Below are positions 25,021 through 35,309 of a stretch of DNA of 64,000 bases, piece by piece. The position numbers and the translations under genes are program-made. Each line of letters opens with the position of its first letter. The stretch's first letter is position 1. This stretch comes from Aspidiotus rigidus (Eukaryota > Arthropoda > Insecta > Hemiptera > Diaspididae). The stretch spans positions 6,549,501 through 6,613,500 of the forward strand of contig JAVHKY010000054.1 in the NCBI GenBank assembly GCA_035079385.1, in the 5' to 3' direction. The notes below the pieces were generated by a model. The model was given only the letters and a program-made list of their open reading frames with translations. It was not told the DNA's origin and did no database searches.

Positions 25021-25929
25021 ACTATTAAAAATACAGAAATTGACTAGATCCACTCGACTTGAAAATCGTACGGTTTAGAACATTTTGTGCAGAAATTCAA
25101 TAACCCGACTATGGAACGCGTACATTTCCCGTAACCCGCGATACAGATGATAACGATTAACTACAAACTTGTAAAAATGTGACTCATACTCGCTCTGTTT
25201 AAAAAACCTGAAAGCGAATGCGCGCTCTCTATCGGAGTAATCAACAAATTTAGTGGCGCCCAGGCAGGTGATAAACTGAAACAGCAGAGCGAGGGCAGCG
25301 ACCTCGTTATTTTATTGAATTCGATAGAGTTGACTAATTTTGAATCACATCACAGACACTCTCTTAATAAAACAAGAACTTGGGTTCGCCAGTTACGTTC
25401 AATAATTAATATGTAACTTTACCAGAATGCTAAACGGTAATATCTTGGGCATGAATAAGATACCTGAGTTTGTAACTATCATATAAATACCTCATCTGGG
25501 CGATCTCTGTATCGTCTAAATAAGTATACTCGCAAGTTTTTGCAAGTTCTCAAGAAAAAATAGAATACTTGATTCATTCAACAAAGCGGCCGTTTTGTAA
25601 AAGAAACAATGACAGGGACCTCATTAGAAATTATTTCACTTGGTTAGTTATTGCATTACAAGATCGCAACCCCCATTAAATAAGAAATTTTGCCGATTAA
25701 TTTCAAAATATTTCCACAACAGAAATAAGATCACAATTATCTACACCGAAAACCGCATAAGCGAAAATATTATTATAAAATGGTGAGGTTTTTAAAGAAA
25801 AGAAATAGATACACATTTATTAGGTAAATTATACGAGTAAATAATCGGTAGGTACAAATTTTTCGAAGTGGATATCGTATACCCTTCAAACTTTAACACT
25901 CACACAAGAAGTATCCTATCAGTAGTATA
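25021..25929. other. 5' flank of the minus-strand gene
   Basis: This should hold the 5' untranslated region and promoter of the exon at 24490-25020. No unambiguous TATA box or initiator was found. No other gene is visible. Confidence 0.35.
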
Positions 25930-26500
25930 GGCGGGTCTTTAGTACACTTTCCCTATGATAAAAATTCATTAAATCAACAAAAAATACACTCCAAAAAAAA
26001 AATTACCGCACAAACGTTTCCGAAAACATTCACACATTATTTTACTCGTTTCTCATACTTTTTCAGAGAAAATCACCGATCTGGTATAAGAAAATAGACT
26101 TTTTTAAATTATAATTTCCTAGACTGCATATTCATTCTGACTTGTACTCAGACTTTTTTCAGAGAAAAATCACTGATCTGTTATTTTTACAAAGAATTAT
26201 ACTTCAAAATTCATCAGGGTCTTTAACCCACTCACCCATTCACTCTATGACAAAAATTCATTAAAATAACAGAAAATACACTCCAAAAAAGAAAAAAATT
26301 AGCGCACAAACGATCAGTCAAAAATCAAGGTAAGTACAGGTATTTACTCATATTTTGTCATTTTATCATCATTTTAACCTTTCTTGAAGAAACCAGAAAT
26401 ACTAAGGTAGGTACCTAGGAAGGACAATCAATTCAGTCACATTTTCTCAAAAATTAGTATCAAAATAGGGAAAATTACCGCACAAGCATTCAGTCAACGT
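25930..26500. repeat. Old tandem duplication, about 290-bp period
   Basis: 25955-26110 and 26240-26330 share blocks in the same order: CTATGA(T/C)AAAAATTCATTAAA, AATACACTCCAAAAAA and CGCACAAACG. A third, weaker echo (TTACCGCACAAGCATTCAGTC) follows at 26475. The motif CAGAGAAAA(A)TCAC(C/T)GATCTG recurs at 26063 and 26158. No coding capacity was noted. Confidence 0.55.
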
Positions 26501-26871
26501 TCAGGCGGAAATTAATGTGATTTCCGTAGGTTTTAAATAACGATGAGATTTACCTAACATGTCCACTAAAGACAGACGTGTTTTCTTTCACCAATATTTC
26601 GTCAATCTTCAATCAAAATTATCGATAATGGGTGGTTTTGACGTAGGTTTGAGGAGAGGTATAAAGCCGATATTTCTGTTGATTTTTAGTATTTTTCACG
26701 TTTTGTCTTACCTTTCCAGAAAAAAATTACTTCAACCTTTCTCTCTGTGTTTCTCATGTAGGAGTTGAGACCTACCTTTTAAAATCTTAATAAAAATGAT
26801 GTTATTGAAAAGAAAGTATAAAACTTTCAAATAAATATCTAGTCTACAAATGTTTATTGACTTGGAAAAAT

Positions 26872-27716
26872 ATGGATACTTGTGAGAGCAGCTTGGACTT
26901 GTACCAAGACAATGTCTATGAAGTTCATTTTGAAGGAAATCCTGACGAGTACATGGAAGTTATAAGAGCAATCAAAAATGGGGAAATCATGTTTCTTGGT
27001 GGTAGTCACGGTATAAGATGAAGAGGTAGTGACACGAACGTATTCTGACTGTGGTAAACGCTGTCCGTGATTTTGAAGTAGTTCTGAACATTCCGAGCGC
27101 AGCGCTCGTGATGAAAGTGATGGGTAATGTACAGAGCCTTATGGGAACGCCACTACTTTCAAAAATTTATTGCAGGATCAGGAATCAGCCGATGCATTTC
27201 ATATTTGGCATAAAAATACCATTTAATCTACTCTATAAAATTTCGAAAGAATCACCCTTCTAAGTAAATTCTTGGATTTTTTATAATCCTTGGAAATTTC
27301 ATCAATACTAGGGTACCAACGGTAACGTCTCGGCGCAGGTGGGGTGTAGAAGGAACAGGGAAACAGCCCGAGTGTTCGCTGCAAACCTAGCGGAAGTTTG
27401 TACGTACAACTTCAAAACTGCGGACACGATTTTAGCGTTGTGTCATTACCTCTTCATCTTATACCGTGGTGGTAGTCCACTTTGGGATGATATTCGATTC
27501 TATGATCCACAACCTCAAGCTGATCTGGGATATGAATCAGAAAATGAATCTGATATAGAGATAATCAATGAACCAGATATAGAGATAATCAATGAACAAA
27601 ATATAAAGATAATCGATGAGCCAGATAATAGCTTACTATCAGCTACCACATCTTGTGAGAATCTCAACAGAGCCGCTTGTCGCAAGACAAGCTTGCATCC
27701 AATAAAATTGGATTAG
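26872..27716 (+). pseudogene. Small acidic ORF interrupted by a MITE
   Basis: An ORF starting at the ATG at 26872 runs 44 codons to the edge of a 460-bp insertion (27008-27467). The same frame continues on the far side of the insertion to a stop at 27714-27716. Discounting the insertion and one copy of its 10-bp target repeat brings the two parts into one frame of roughly 125 codons. The C-terminal half has three imperfect copies of an 8-residue D-I-E-I-I-N-E-P repeat and is acidic. The function is unknown. It lies in the AT-rich island that also holds a Polinton-like polymerase fragment, so it may be an element-encoded protein. Confidence 0.6.
27008..27467. mobile_element. 460-bp MITE with 10-bp target duplication
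   Basis: The termini are inverted repeats beginning ACGGTATAAGATGAAGAGGT, and the similarity extends inward to TGACAC with one mismatch. The element is flanked by a perfect direct repeat GGTGGTAGTC at 26998-27007 and 27468-27477. A duplication of 9-10 bp points to a Mutator-like family, but no transposase is present. It splits an open reading frame. Confidence 0.82.
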
Positions 27717-27762
27717 TCCTCTTCAAGGACGATTCTGCAAGCAGAAGCTTTGCTTGAGAATG
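27675..27762. repeat. Cluster of four short perfect hairpins at an ORF end
   Basis: Four hairpins lie end to end around the stop codon of the acidic ORF. They are GCTTGTCGCAAGACAAGC (27675-27692), ATCCAATAAAATTGGAT (27697-27713), GTCCTCTTCAAGGAC (27716-27730) and a longer one at 27732-27762 with ATTCT/AGAAT outer and CAAGC/GCTTG inner stems. Confidence 0.85.
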
Positions 27763-27980
27763 TTAATGACTTGGAAAATAAATCTAATCACGGAACAGAG
27801 AATAAATAAATGAATAAATAGTGATTATTTTTCAAACCAGAAGTATAAGTTATTTCAATCAACCTTTTTATATACTTATTAGAATTTTTCTATATAAATA
27901 ATAATCAAATTTCTAAAAATGGAAAATCAAAACAATAATACTTGCATGCAAGATAATTATAATGTTGATGATAACTACCT

Positions 27981-28157
27981 ATGAAGAAGAATATGAAAAA
28001 TTTGTTCAAAAATATAAAGGATAGAACAAGGGAGAGAATAAGAGAAAAAGATGAAATAAAGATAGATAGACCTAATGATAACTATGATAAATCACCTATA
28101 AGAGAGGATGATTTTGAATCAGATATGAACTCAGAGGAGGGTCAATTTTCTTTATAA
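27981..28157 (+). CDS. Small charged ORF in the AT-rich island
   Basis: This 58-codon ORF encodes a very basic N-terminal half (K, R rich) and an acidic C-terminus (E-D-D-F-E-S-D). Its ATG overlaps the TGA of a 20-codon frame starting at 27919, so the two may be one frameshifted gene. There is no family resemblance. The acidic end recalls neighbouring small ORFs in this island. Confidence that it is a real gene is low. Confidence 0.3.
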   Translation: MKKNMKNLFKNIKDRTRERIREKDEIKIDRPNDNYDKSPIREDDFESDMNSEEGQFSL

Positions 28158-29246
28158 TAATCTTTGGTACCTATATTTTAATCTTTTATTTCATTTTCAA
28201 TAATTCTTGATAAACCAATCAAATTGAATTTATTTAATCCAACAAAAGAATCCTCATAGTTATATTGAATAGGGCTATGTTACTTGGTGAATCATACTAT
28301 AGTAATAGTTTATATTATTATTTCACTTTTTACAGCGGTATAACAGCCAATTTAGGAAGTACTTTCAATCCTATTTTTTCAACTCTTTCATACTCTATTA
28401 ACTAACAGCTTTTTATTGTAGGTATTTAAACTCTCTGCAAACCAGATTGGCTTGGTTCTACCAAGACTCTAGATATTTTTTGAGAACTTTATCCAATTAT
28501 CATAATTATTGGAGTTCTCCAATCAATTCATCATTTCTTTTTATATATTCAATTATACATGATTTTGTCTTTTCAAATACATCTTTTTGTTAATTTTTTT
28601 ATTGGAAATTGATTTATGGCAAGGCATATTAGTCGGAAGAATCAGTCGAATATTCAACTATTTATACAATTCCTGGATTAGCTTGGTCTTGTACCAATAC
28701 AATTAAAAAATAAGAAACAACTATTTTTCACCAACCAAAAAAAGTATTTATTTATTTATTTATTTTCTAGATATCTCATTATCATATTTTGTTTCTTCGT
28801 ATATCAAAGATCAGGTCAAGTTCAAAATTGATATAATTCATAGTTGCTTATAATTTCTTTATCAACTCTCAGCAAAGCTGGGCTGCTTTAGTTTCATCAT
28901 TATTTGATGTATTATTAGAATATAATTATATAAAAGGGTGGGAAATAACTGCACTTCAAAATAGAACGTATGAACTTCAGAGAAGAAGAAAATACCGTCA
29001 AAAAAGAACAATCAGCAGCAGATATATATTTTCACTTCAAAATCGAAGAAATGACGATATAATAGTACATTTGAACATCAAGAAAATACATCGAACTTGA
29101 GAAATATCAGCTGCTTTCTGAGCAAATACATTCTTTTTTTTCTTTCTTTCGTTCGTGATACGAAATCGGTCTGATTTATCGTTGTATAGAGATACCTAGT
29201 TCTAGTTTATCCTGTTACGTGTACGCGTACGTGTATCGTACCTATC
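28158..29246. other. AT-rich island with scattered hairpins
   Basis: There is no sizeable ORF. Short perfect hairpins include CTTGGTTCTACCAAG (28451-28465), TCCAATTATCATAATTATTG and its final A (28493-28513), and TTGGTCTTGTACCAA (28683-28697). They resemble those at 26.9, 27.7 and 30.8 kb. The stretch is read as part of a decayed Polinton-like element. Confidence 0.45.
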
Positions 29247-30492
29247 CTACCTTTTTTTCTTTTTTATTTCTTCTTGTCCAGAGTCTTATCTCTTCCTACC
29301 CTCTCTCTATTGAATGGTGAATTTGACTGAGATGCGGAAGGGGAATTTTTTCTTTTTAGCTTGAGGTTGATGGAAGGTGCCGTCTTCCTCAGCTGAAGAA
29401 GAGAGTTCGTTTTCTCGCGGCGTTGCGAACGAGAGTTTTGCCCTGTCAAAATTTTTTTTTTGACAACGTGGTCGTAGGAAAGGCCATAGGTATAGATACC
29501 TAAAAGAGACAAGATAGCTAACTTCGTTAGTTCTAGTGTTCCACCGCACGCCAACACAGCGACACAGTATTCTTGGGCTAAATTAACATTGCGCTTATGG
29601 ATGTTTTTCAGTTTTCATCAATTATCTCGGAAACCGTTCATTTTTATGAAAAAATGAAGAGAACAAAATTTATTCCCCTTGTAATTTCCTATCAAATGAG
29701 ACATACTTTGAATTTTTTTTTTTCAAAATATGAAATAGGTCTCATACGATAGGAAATTACAAGGGGAATAAATTTTGTTCTTTTTATTTATTTTTTCGTA
29801 AAAATAAACGGTTTCCGAGATAATTGATGAATACTGAAAAACGTCCATAAGCGCAATGTTAACTTAGCCCTACAATACAGTGGCGCTATCTCTCGGCACG
29901 TAAATTAGCTCGACAAAAATCGGGTACCGGATTTTAACACAGCGCATATGGAGAGATAGCTATCTTGTCTCTTTTAGGTATCTATAGCCATAGGTTGAGA
30001 TTATGAATTCGGAAATTATTTAAAAAATTGCTACGAAATGTACATAATGGGCTACTTCCTAATAGTTTTGTTATTGTGATTGACGTACGAATGTTTCGGG
30101 CTTTTGAGTGCTTCGATAATTTCGAAAAACGACTCTGTGCTAAATTTTAACGGACTGCTGTCAATCCAGCCTTCCTGTTTCATTTTGAGTCGGACTGTAT
30201 GTCATCTTGTGAATAATATGCAGGATAAATATTGAGGCTAGTGGCGAGTCTCGAAACTTTCAAGTGTTACGATTAGCCCGTCGTGCTCTTTTAACATCCT
30301 CAGTTTTTGTGGGAAAATTTTCCTGAGAAATGACATTCTTCTTGCTTCGCGATTTAAATCTTTTGTGACGAAGTGTACTTGTCGTCATTTGTAGCTCATT
30401 TCTTCTGAAAAGCATGTTTATTCATTTTTTTATGTAGTTCAAGATTTGTCGCTGAAATGTTCTATTTTGTACGGGCAATATAATTTCACCCT
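29247..30492. repeat. Segment duplicated in inverse at 35310-36040
   Basis: Apart from a MITE at 29491-29986, this segment is an inverted near-identical copy of 35310-36040, from TTTTTTTCTTTTTTATTTC at one end to GCAATATAATTTCACCC at the other. It encodes short basic frames only (for example 29264-29557 minus). It appears to be a dispersed repeat, perhaps the 5' part of a retroelement, but no terminal structure or target duplication could be identified. Confidence 0.8.
29491..29986. mobile_element. 496-bp palindromic MITE with 8-bp TSD and an empty-site paralog
   Basis: The terminal inverted repeats are 30 bp and begin TATAGATACCTAAAAGAGAC at both ends. Longer internal inverted arms (29574-29702 against 29740-29872) share blocks such as CATTGCGCTTATGGA and TTACAAGGGGAATAAATTT. 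The element is flanked by GCCATAGG at 29483-29490 and 29987-29994. The paralogous segment near 35805-35820 has a single GCCATAGG and no insertion. An 8-bp duplication suggests a hAT- or P-type family. Confidence 0.93.
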
Positions 30493-30499
30493 ATATAAA

Positions 30500-30760
30500 A
30501 TGTATGACTTAATTAAAAAGATAGATTTAAGTAAATTTAAAATAACATTCTACCCTACAATAAATAATATGACTAAAAAGGATTTGAAAAATATAATACA
30601 TAGAAATGAGAAAATTATATGTAAACAATGTAATAAAAAAGAGTTACAATATTATATGATTGATAACAAATATAAGAAAAAGTGTGTTTATCAATGTCCT
30701 AGATGTGCTTTACCTTATCTTCTTCATCTTATTCAATACAATTTGAAGAGCATCATATAG
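30500..30760 (+). CDS. Small zinc-ribbon-like ORF
   Basis: The 86-codon ORF from the ATG at 30500 is very rich in K, I, N and Y. It contains two CxxC pairs (C-K-Q-C at about residue 46 and C-P-R-C at about residue 74). A +1 shift after the second pair would extend it to another CxxC and a stop near 30786, so the 3' end may carry a frameshift. The pattern suggests a zinc ribbon, such as those of small transcription or DNA-binding proteins of large DNA viruses and Polintons, but no family can be named. Hairpins follow immediately at 30788-30829. Confidence 0.4.
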   Translation: MYDLIKKIDLSKFKITFYPTINNMTKKDLKNIIHRNEKIICKQCNKKELQYYMIDNKYKKKCVYQCPRCALPYLLHLIQYNLKSII

Positions 30761-30787
30761 GATTTTATTGTGAAAATTGCAGATAGA

Positions 30788-30829
30788 CTTGGTAAAACCA
30801 ATCCGCTCAACTTTGTTGAGAGATTGGTT
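30788..30829. repeat. Two adjacent hairpins after the zinc-ribbon ORF
   Basis: TTGGTAAAACCAA is followed at once by a 30-nt hairpin with CCAATC/GATTGG outer and CTCAAC/GTTGAG inner stems around a TTT loop. A further hairpin, CCAGCAGAGCTGG, lies at 30963-30975. Confidence 0.8.
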
Positions 30830-30905
30830 AGAATAGGTATTTATTTTCAAAAAATTTGGATTTATATTTATATAGAAGGAAAAGCTTTTTGAATTTTTCA
30901 TATAA

Positions 30906-31031
30906 ATGGAAGTCTACAAGGATTCTTTTGTTGATAAAGATAAATTTGATTTTAAAAATATGCGCCAGCAGAGCTGGCTTGTCCTGCGGATCCCAGAAAA
31001 TGATTTAGAATCTGATGTTGAAATAAGCTAA
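30906..31031 (+). CDS. Tiny acidic ORF
   Basis: This 41-codon ORF has an ATG start and an acidic C-terminus (E-N-D-L-E-S-D-V-E-I-S) similar in style to the acidic tails of the ORFs at 27.5 and 28.1 kb. It has no family and could be a chance frame. Confidence 0.22.
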   Translation: MEVYKDSFVDKDKFDFKNMRQQSWLVLRIPENDLESDVEIS

Positions 31032-31039
31032 TTTCATTT

Positions 31040-31543
31040 CTAGTACCCATATGGTATAGTATCATAATTATACTCTGTCCGCAAATAGAATGGGTCACGT
31101 CAACAAACCCGCGACCCGCTTTCATGCGAAAAAAATTGATTACGATGCGAGGAAGCGGTTCGCGGGTTTGTTTACGCGACCCATTCTATTTGCGGACAGA
31201 GTATAGCTAAGATTACTCTTTTATCATACTCAAATTTAAACTTTTTGGTCTCTACTATATTTACTAAATTTTTAGTTTTTATGTCTCTATGTATTCTATT
31301 GTAAGTCAAGTCTACAGAAGTCTGTTCAAGCTTATTCATATTTTCCTTAATTAGTTTTATCATTGTATTACCATTCAATTTTTCTAAATTTTGATAGTTC
31401 AATGTAAAACCTTTTATTTTAGTTACATTTTTACCTAAATTAGTTTTATAATAATAACTTTTAGGACCTGTTGATGCCCACAACTTGATATATTTGTAGT
31501 CTCTCTTACAAGAGGACGAAATAAAGACGCGTTTGTAGGCCAC
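31040..31543 (-). pseudogene. C-terminal fragment of protein-primed family B DNA polymerase (Polinton/adintovirus-like)
   Basis: The minus-strand frame 31543-31205 contains the motifs T-G-P-K-S-Y-Y-Y-K, K-I-K-G-F-T-L-N-Y and, near its end, Y-D-K-R-V-I. This is the order found at the C-terminus of protein-primed PolB of Polintons (Mavericks), adintoviruses and relatives. The frame is cut by a 129-bp MITE (31073-31201). On the far side a short segment, in the phase expected once one TA copy is discounted, carries the conserved D-x-x-x-P-Y-G C-terminal motif and a stop at 31040. The upstream side is truncated near 31480, so the exonuclease and palm catalytic motifs are gone and it cannot be functional. 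Confidence 0.72.
31073..31201. mobile_element. 129-bp mariner-type MITE
   Basis: It is nearly a perfect palindrome. Both ends read CTCTGTCCGCAAATAGAATG inward and the similarity continues for about 50 bp. It is flanked by TA on both sides (31071-31072 and 31202-31203), the Tc1/mariner target duplication. It lies inside the polymerase fragment. Confidence 0.92.
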
Positions 31544-31544
31544 G

Positions 31545-32361
31545 AATTACACAACTGATTTATTGAGAGAGTGTGCGACGCTACTACAATCACCGACCGG
31601 ACCGATACGCGTATCTTCCCTTTTTAGAACACGGAGTGTAACATTACAATTTAAAATTACAAGAAAAGTGGAAAGAGAAAGAAAAAAAAATTTTACAAAT
31701 ACAATAAAAAACTTAAATCTAATAAAATATCACAGTCAAATTATCACTAATTACTTCGAAACGAGTGCGTCAAAATTATAAGGGTTTGTACGAAATAAAC
31801 GCTTACACAGGTCGTAATATCTATTGAAATTCGAAAACAATGTTTAGTTGTGCGAAAGAGAGAAAAAAAAATATATATATATATCATCGGCGATCTTAAG
31901 ATTTAAAGTATAATTATTTACATAAATGCGATAATTTTTTTTTTATGAATTAAACAGCGTGGTATGATATGCACGAAAAGTCAAAATCTTATTTTCGATA
32001 GAAAACGTCAAAAATTTGTACAGGCGTAAATGTAAATCGTTGTGCATTAAACGTAGGGAATAGTTTATACAATGTGAACAAAGTCTATACTATAAATATG
32101 AAATTCGGTGGATATCGTTTTGCAGGTACGTAATATTGAATCTAAAGGAAATCTTTGTATAACATGAACAAAACCAGAACAAAATGTATAATGATAATAA
32201 CATCGATCATCGAGTGAAATTTGCTTACTGGCACATATCTTCGTGTGTAAATATACTAAAGCGACGAATAAAATTATATCGAGTTAACGAAAGCTTTCTA
32301 ATGAAAAAACAAGAGTAAATCATTTAAAAAAAAACAAAAGGCGATCTACCGCAAAACATGA
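31545..32361 (-). other. 3' flank of the gypsy integrase fragment, possible LTR
   Basis: On the minus strand this follows the integrase stop codon. A minus-strand AATAAA at about 31560 and a TGTTACACTCC-like start near 31640 suggest a short LTR at about 31500-31640. No second LTR copy or polypurine tract confirms it. A TA microsatellite (31872-31885) lies inside. Confidence 0.3.
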
Positions 32362-33435
32362 CTATCTATATCGACTCGGTGGCTTGACAATTCTCCCTGA
32401 TCTAGTAGATGTAAAAGTAACTCCCGGTTTTGTACGTTTTATCGGCTGGGAGGAAATCGGATCAGAGGAGGAGGAAATAGGAATTGCGGATGGGGTTAGA
32501 TCAGGAACGAAAATTTCAAATTCTCGCTTACGATTATTCTTAGTATTAGAAAATGTTTGGTCAACCTCACTCGTTGAAGCGTCGATTACTTTTGTTGGTT
32601 CGAGCACAGAAAAGTGCTTTTTACATAATATTGACTTTGGTTGTTGTGTAGTGGCAGGACGAACACTGTCGCAATCGTTAGTGATCTCGAAGTACGGCTT
32701 TAACCGGTCAATTGATACGGAATCATCCTTCCCGTTGATATCAAGTATAAAATACTTCTTCCTTCGCTTCTTTACCACGTATGGTCCGTCGTATGGGCAT
32801 TCGAGGGGTTCCTTGACACGATCTACACGACAAAGCACTCTAGAACATGTCATTAAATCTTTAGGAATAAACACAGTAAATTTACGGTCATGTCGGAAAG
32901 GTAATGGACTAATTTTTCGAATCGATTCTCGTAGCTGTTGAACAAACGTTGTCTGATCAATTACTGCAGCATCACTTCTGGGTTGCACGAATTCGCCAGG
33001 TAATATTAAAGTACGACCAAATACCATTTCAGCACTAGACACGTCATCTTCGCCGCGAGGTGCCGCGCGTAAACCTAAAAGAACAGTCGGTAAGGCTACA
33101 AGCCAATTAGCTTTATGACATTTTAAGGCATTTTTCAATGTTTTTTGAATATTCTCCACCAAACCGTTCGACTGTGGATGATACGACGTCGTCTTGATAT
33201 GCGATGATCCCAACAATTTACAGAGCTCGCCGAAAAGTTCGCACCTAAATTGACGTCCGCGGTCTGTGGAAACACGAAGTGGGGTGCCATACCTTGAAAC
33301 CCAGTTTGAATAGAAAGCACTAGCAACCGTTAGGGCTGATATATCCTTCAACGGAATTGCCTCTAACCAACGCGATGTCCTGTCGATCATAGATAACACA
33401 TATCGATAACCGTTAGAATAAGGTAGAGTACACAA
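32362..33435 (-). pseudogene. Ty3/gypsy integrase, 5'-truncated
   Basis: This 357-codon minus-strand frame shows the integrase core from just after the first catalytic aspartate: L-P-Y-S-N-G-Y-R-Y-V-L-S-M-I-D-R-T-S-R-W, then S-T-D-R-G-R-Q-F with the second catalytic D, then S-Y-H-P-Q-S-N-G-L-V-E-N with the catalytic E. It is followed by a C-terminal domain (P-Y-D-G-P-Y-V-V) and a long S/T/P-rich tail ending at a stop. The zinc-binding HHCC region, the first D, reverse transcriptase and Gag are missing because homology stops at about 33440. The remaining frame is intact, so the truncation rather than point decay disables it. It is a different gypsy lineage from the element at 40.7-45.9 kb. Confidence 0.85.
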
Positions 33436-34670
33436 CGTTGTTCGATTAGTCTAGCAGATGACTATTTATCGTAGTTGTTTCAACAAAATGAAGAATAGAA
33501 TTCCAGTCTTCATGCATTGATATTACATTCATGAAACACAAATATTTCACGAGCACACTGAAAACATAAACATTGGCTAGATCATAACATAATACATTTT
33601 AGTATATTTTATTTATACATACCGACGCACTGAACTGAATAAACTGGAAAAAAATGCTCGACAGTACAGTACATAGATAAACTTCCAAAGTCACCTTCTA
33701 CGTATTTCCATTGCTCGTTCCTGCCATAAATTCTTCAGCGAAATCGTCCACTATTCGATTCAATCCAGAAACATTTGCAATGCTGTCCACACCTCTTTAG
33801 GATTTGTGACTTCAATTTACACGTTATCGAATACAGGAAGAGAATTCACGGTTACAAAGTCTGTTGATCGTTCATGTATCGTGAATGGACACTAATCACG
33901 GCCACAAACGATTCTCATGCCGGAGAAAACATATTACTTGACCACCAGCATTCTACGACAGTAATAATAATTACAATAATATAATAATCAATAATAATAA
34001 TAATAATAAATATATTATTCCTGTGAATGTAGAGTACACGGTTACTATACATCCTTCAGCATTACTCGCAACTTCCTGAAACAATAAAATCGTACTCATA
34101 GGACTTGGTTTCGTTTTCAAGGAATTGCCGGCATGAAATTGTTGATTACAGGGAACGATTTGGAAGAAGTCTAATTTATTTCCCATGCAATGAAAATACT
34201 TCTTCACAGAGTTTCGCTTCACACTTATCTCTTCCTCTGATGAACAACAAGTCAGAAAAATGAACGAAATGAAATTTTTCGGCAAAAATGCTACTACCTA
34301 CCTAGCCTGTCTTTCAACATGAATACATTTCATCAATTATTGGTACAAATACATATCCTAAGGTTTGATTCTTTCAAATGTGTACAGTGAACTTCCGGGA
34401 ATTTTCTTTTCAATTACCTCAATTATTATCGCATTATCCGCGGTGAAAAGATGTAGCCAATATTTTCGTTATGAATAGGCCTAATTATGTCCCACATTGA
34501 CCGACTCGACCAAATGTAAAATGTTTAATAAATTTTTTTATCATCATAATGATAAAACATGGTCATCAGTGCCTGCTTATTCATCGTTATAAAATTTCCC
34601 CTCAGTAATATCAAAATATTTCATTTGTCACGTTTCCTAGAGAGCGCTACCCACTTGTTTGCGAGAAAAA
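33436..34670. other. Intergenic DNA with a (TAA)n microsatellite
   Basis: A TAA-rich simple repeat lies at 33964-34015. No gene or mobile-element end was recognised. The gypsy fragment ends abruptly at the left side. Confidence 0.4.
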
Positions 34671-34674
34671 TCGC

Positions 34675-35075
34675 TGTCGGATTTCCTGTTTGTCGGTTTT
34701 CATCTACGCAAATGGTCGGTTTAAACTTGTAGTCGGATTGTTATTATGTCGGATTCAACGACAGTCGGTTCAATAAATGTTCGGTAACATTCTCAGTCGA
34801 ATTTCATTTGTGTCGGATTCAATGAGAGTCGGTTTCCAATTGTGTCGGCTTCAATCGAATTTGCCTTCACCCAGATTCGATTGAAACTGCAGTCGGCTAT
34901 AGGTTTCATGCTTGGTCTGTTACATTGTCGGACAAATAATTTTCGAACAACTTCCCAGTCGGTCATTATTATTTTCGGGCAAAATGTTCAGTCGGAAAGA
35001 ATTCAGTCGGTTCAACTTGCTGTCGGATTCTTTTTTGTCGGTCATCTCCGGAGTCGAATTCATTGTCGGTCTTAC
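34675..35075. repeat. Array of about twenty GTCGG motifs, 15-17 bp period
   Basis: GTCGG followed by a T/A-rich spacer recurs across 400 bp, commonly in the form GTCGGATTCAA or GTCGGTT. Intervals are mostly 15-17 bp, with some longer gaps. All motifs point the same way. The spacers are not identical, so this is a degenerate minisatellite or a motif array rather than a simple repeat. An ATATAAAATG...AATAAA stretch follows at 35098-35117. Confidence 0.8.
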
Positions 35076-35309
35076 ATTTGCATGATTCCCGTCTTGGCAA
35101 TATAAAATGCTGAATAAACAACTGGAGAAACCAAGTTGTTGTACTCGACTCTGGCGACTGGAAAAACCAAGACCGCCGTTCAACTACTATGCAAGAGAAC
35201 AGTACTAAAACTGAAATCATACTGATTTTACACGTGAATCCGGTCGCCTTTTATGAGCTAGGGTTATGCCGTATTGTGCGCATTCTCGTATAGTGAATAA
35301 TTATTTAAT

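Noticed and set aside
32384..32941. 185-codon plus-strand ORF
   Set aside because: It is antisense to the gypsy integrase and has no motifs of its own.
34675..35075. CRISPR-like array (short repeats with spacers)
   Set aside because: The repeat is only five bases, spacer lengths vary, and the surrounding DNA is eukaryotic. It is a motif array or degenerate minisatellite.
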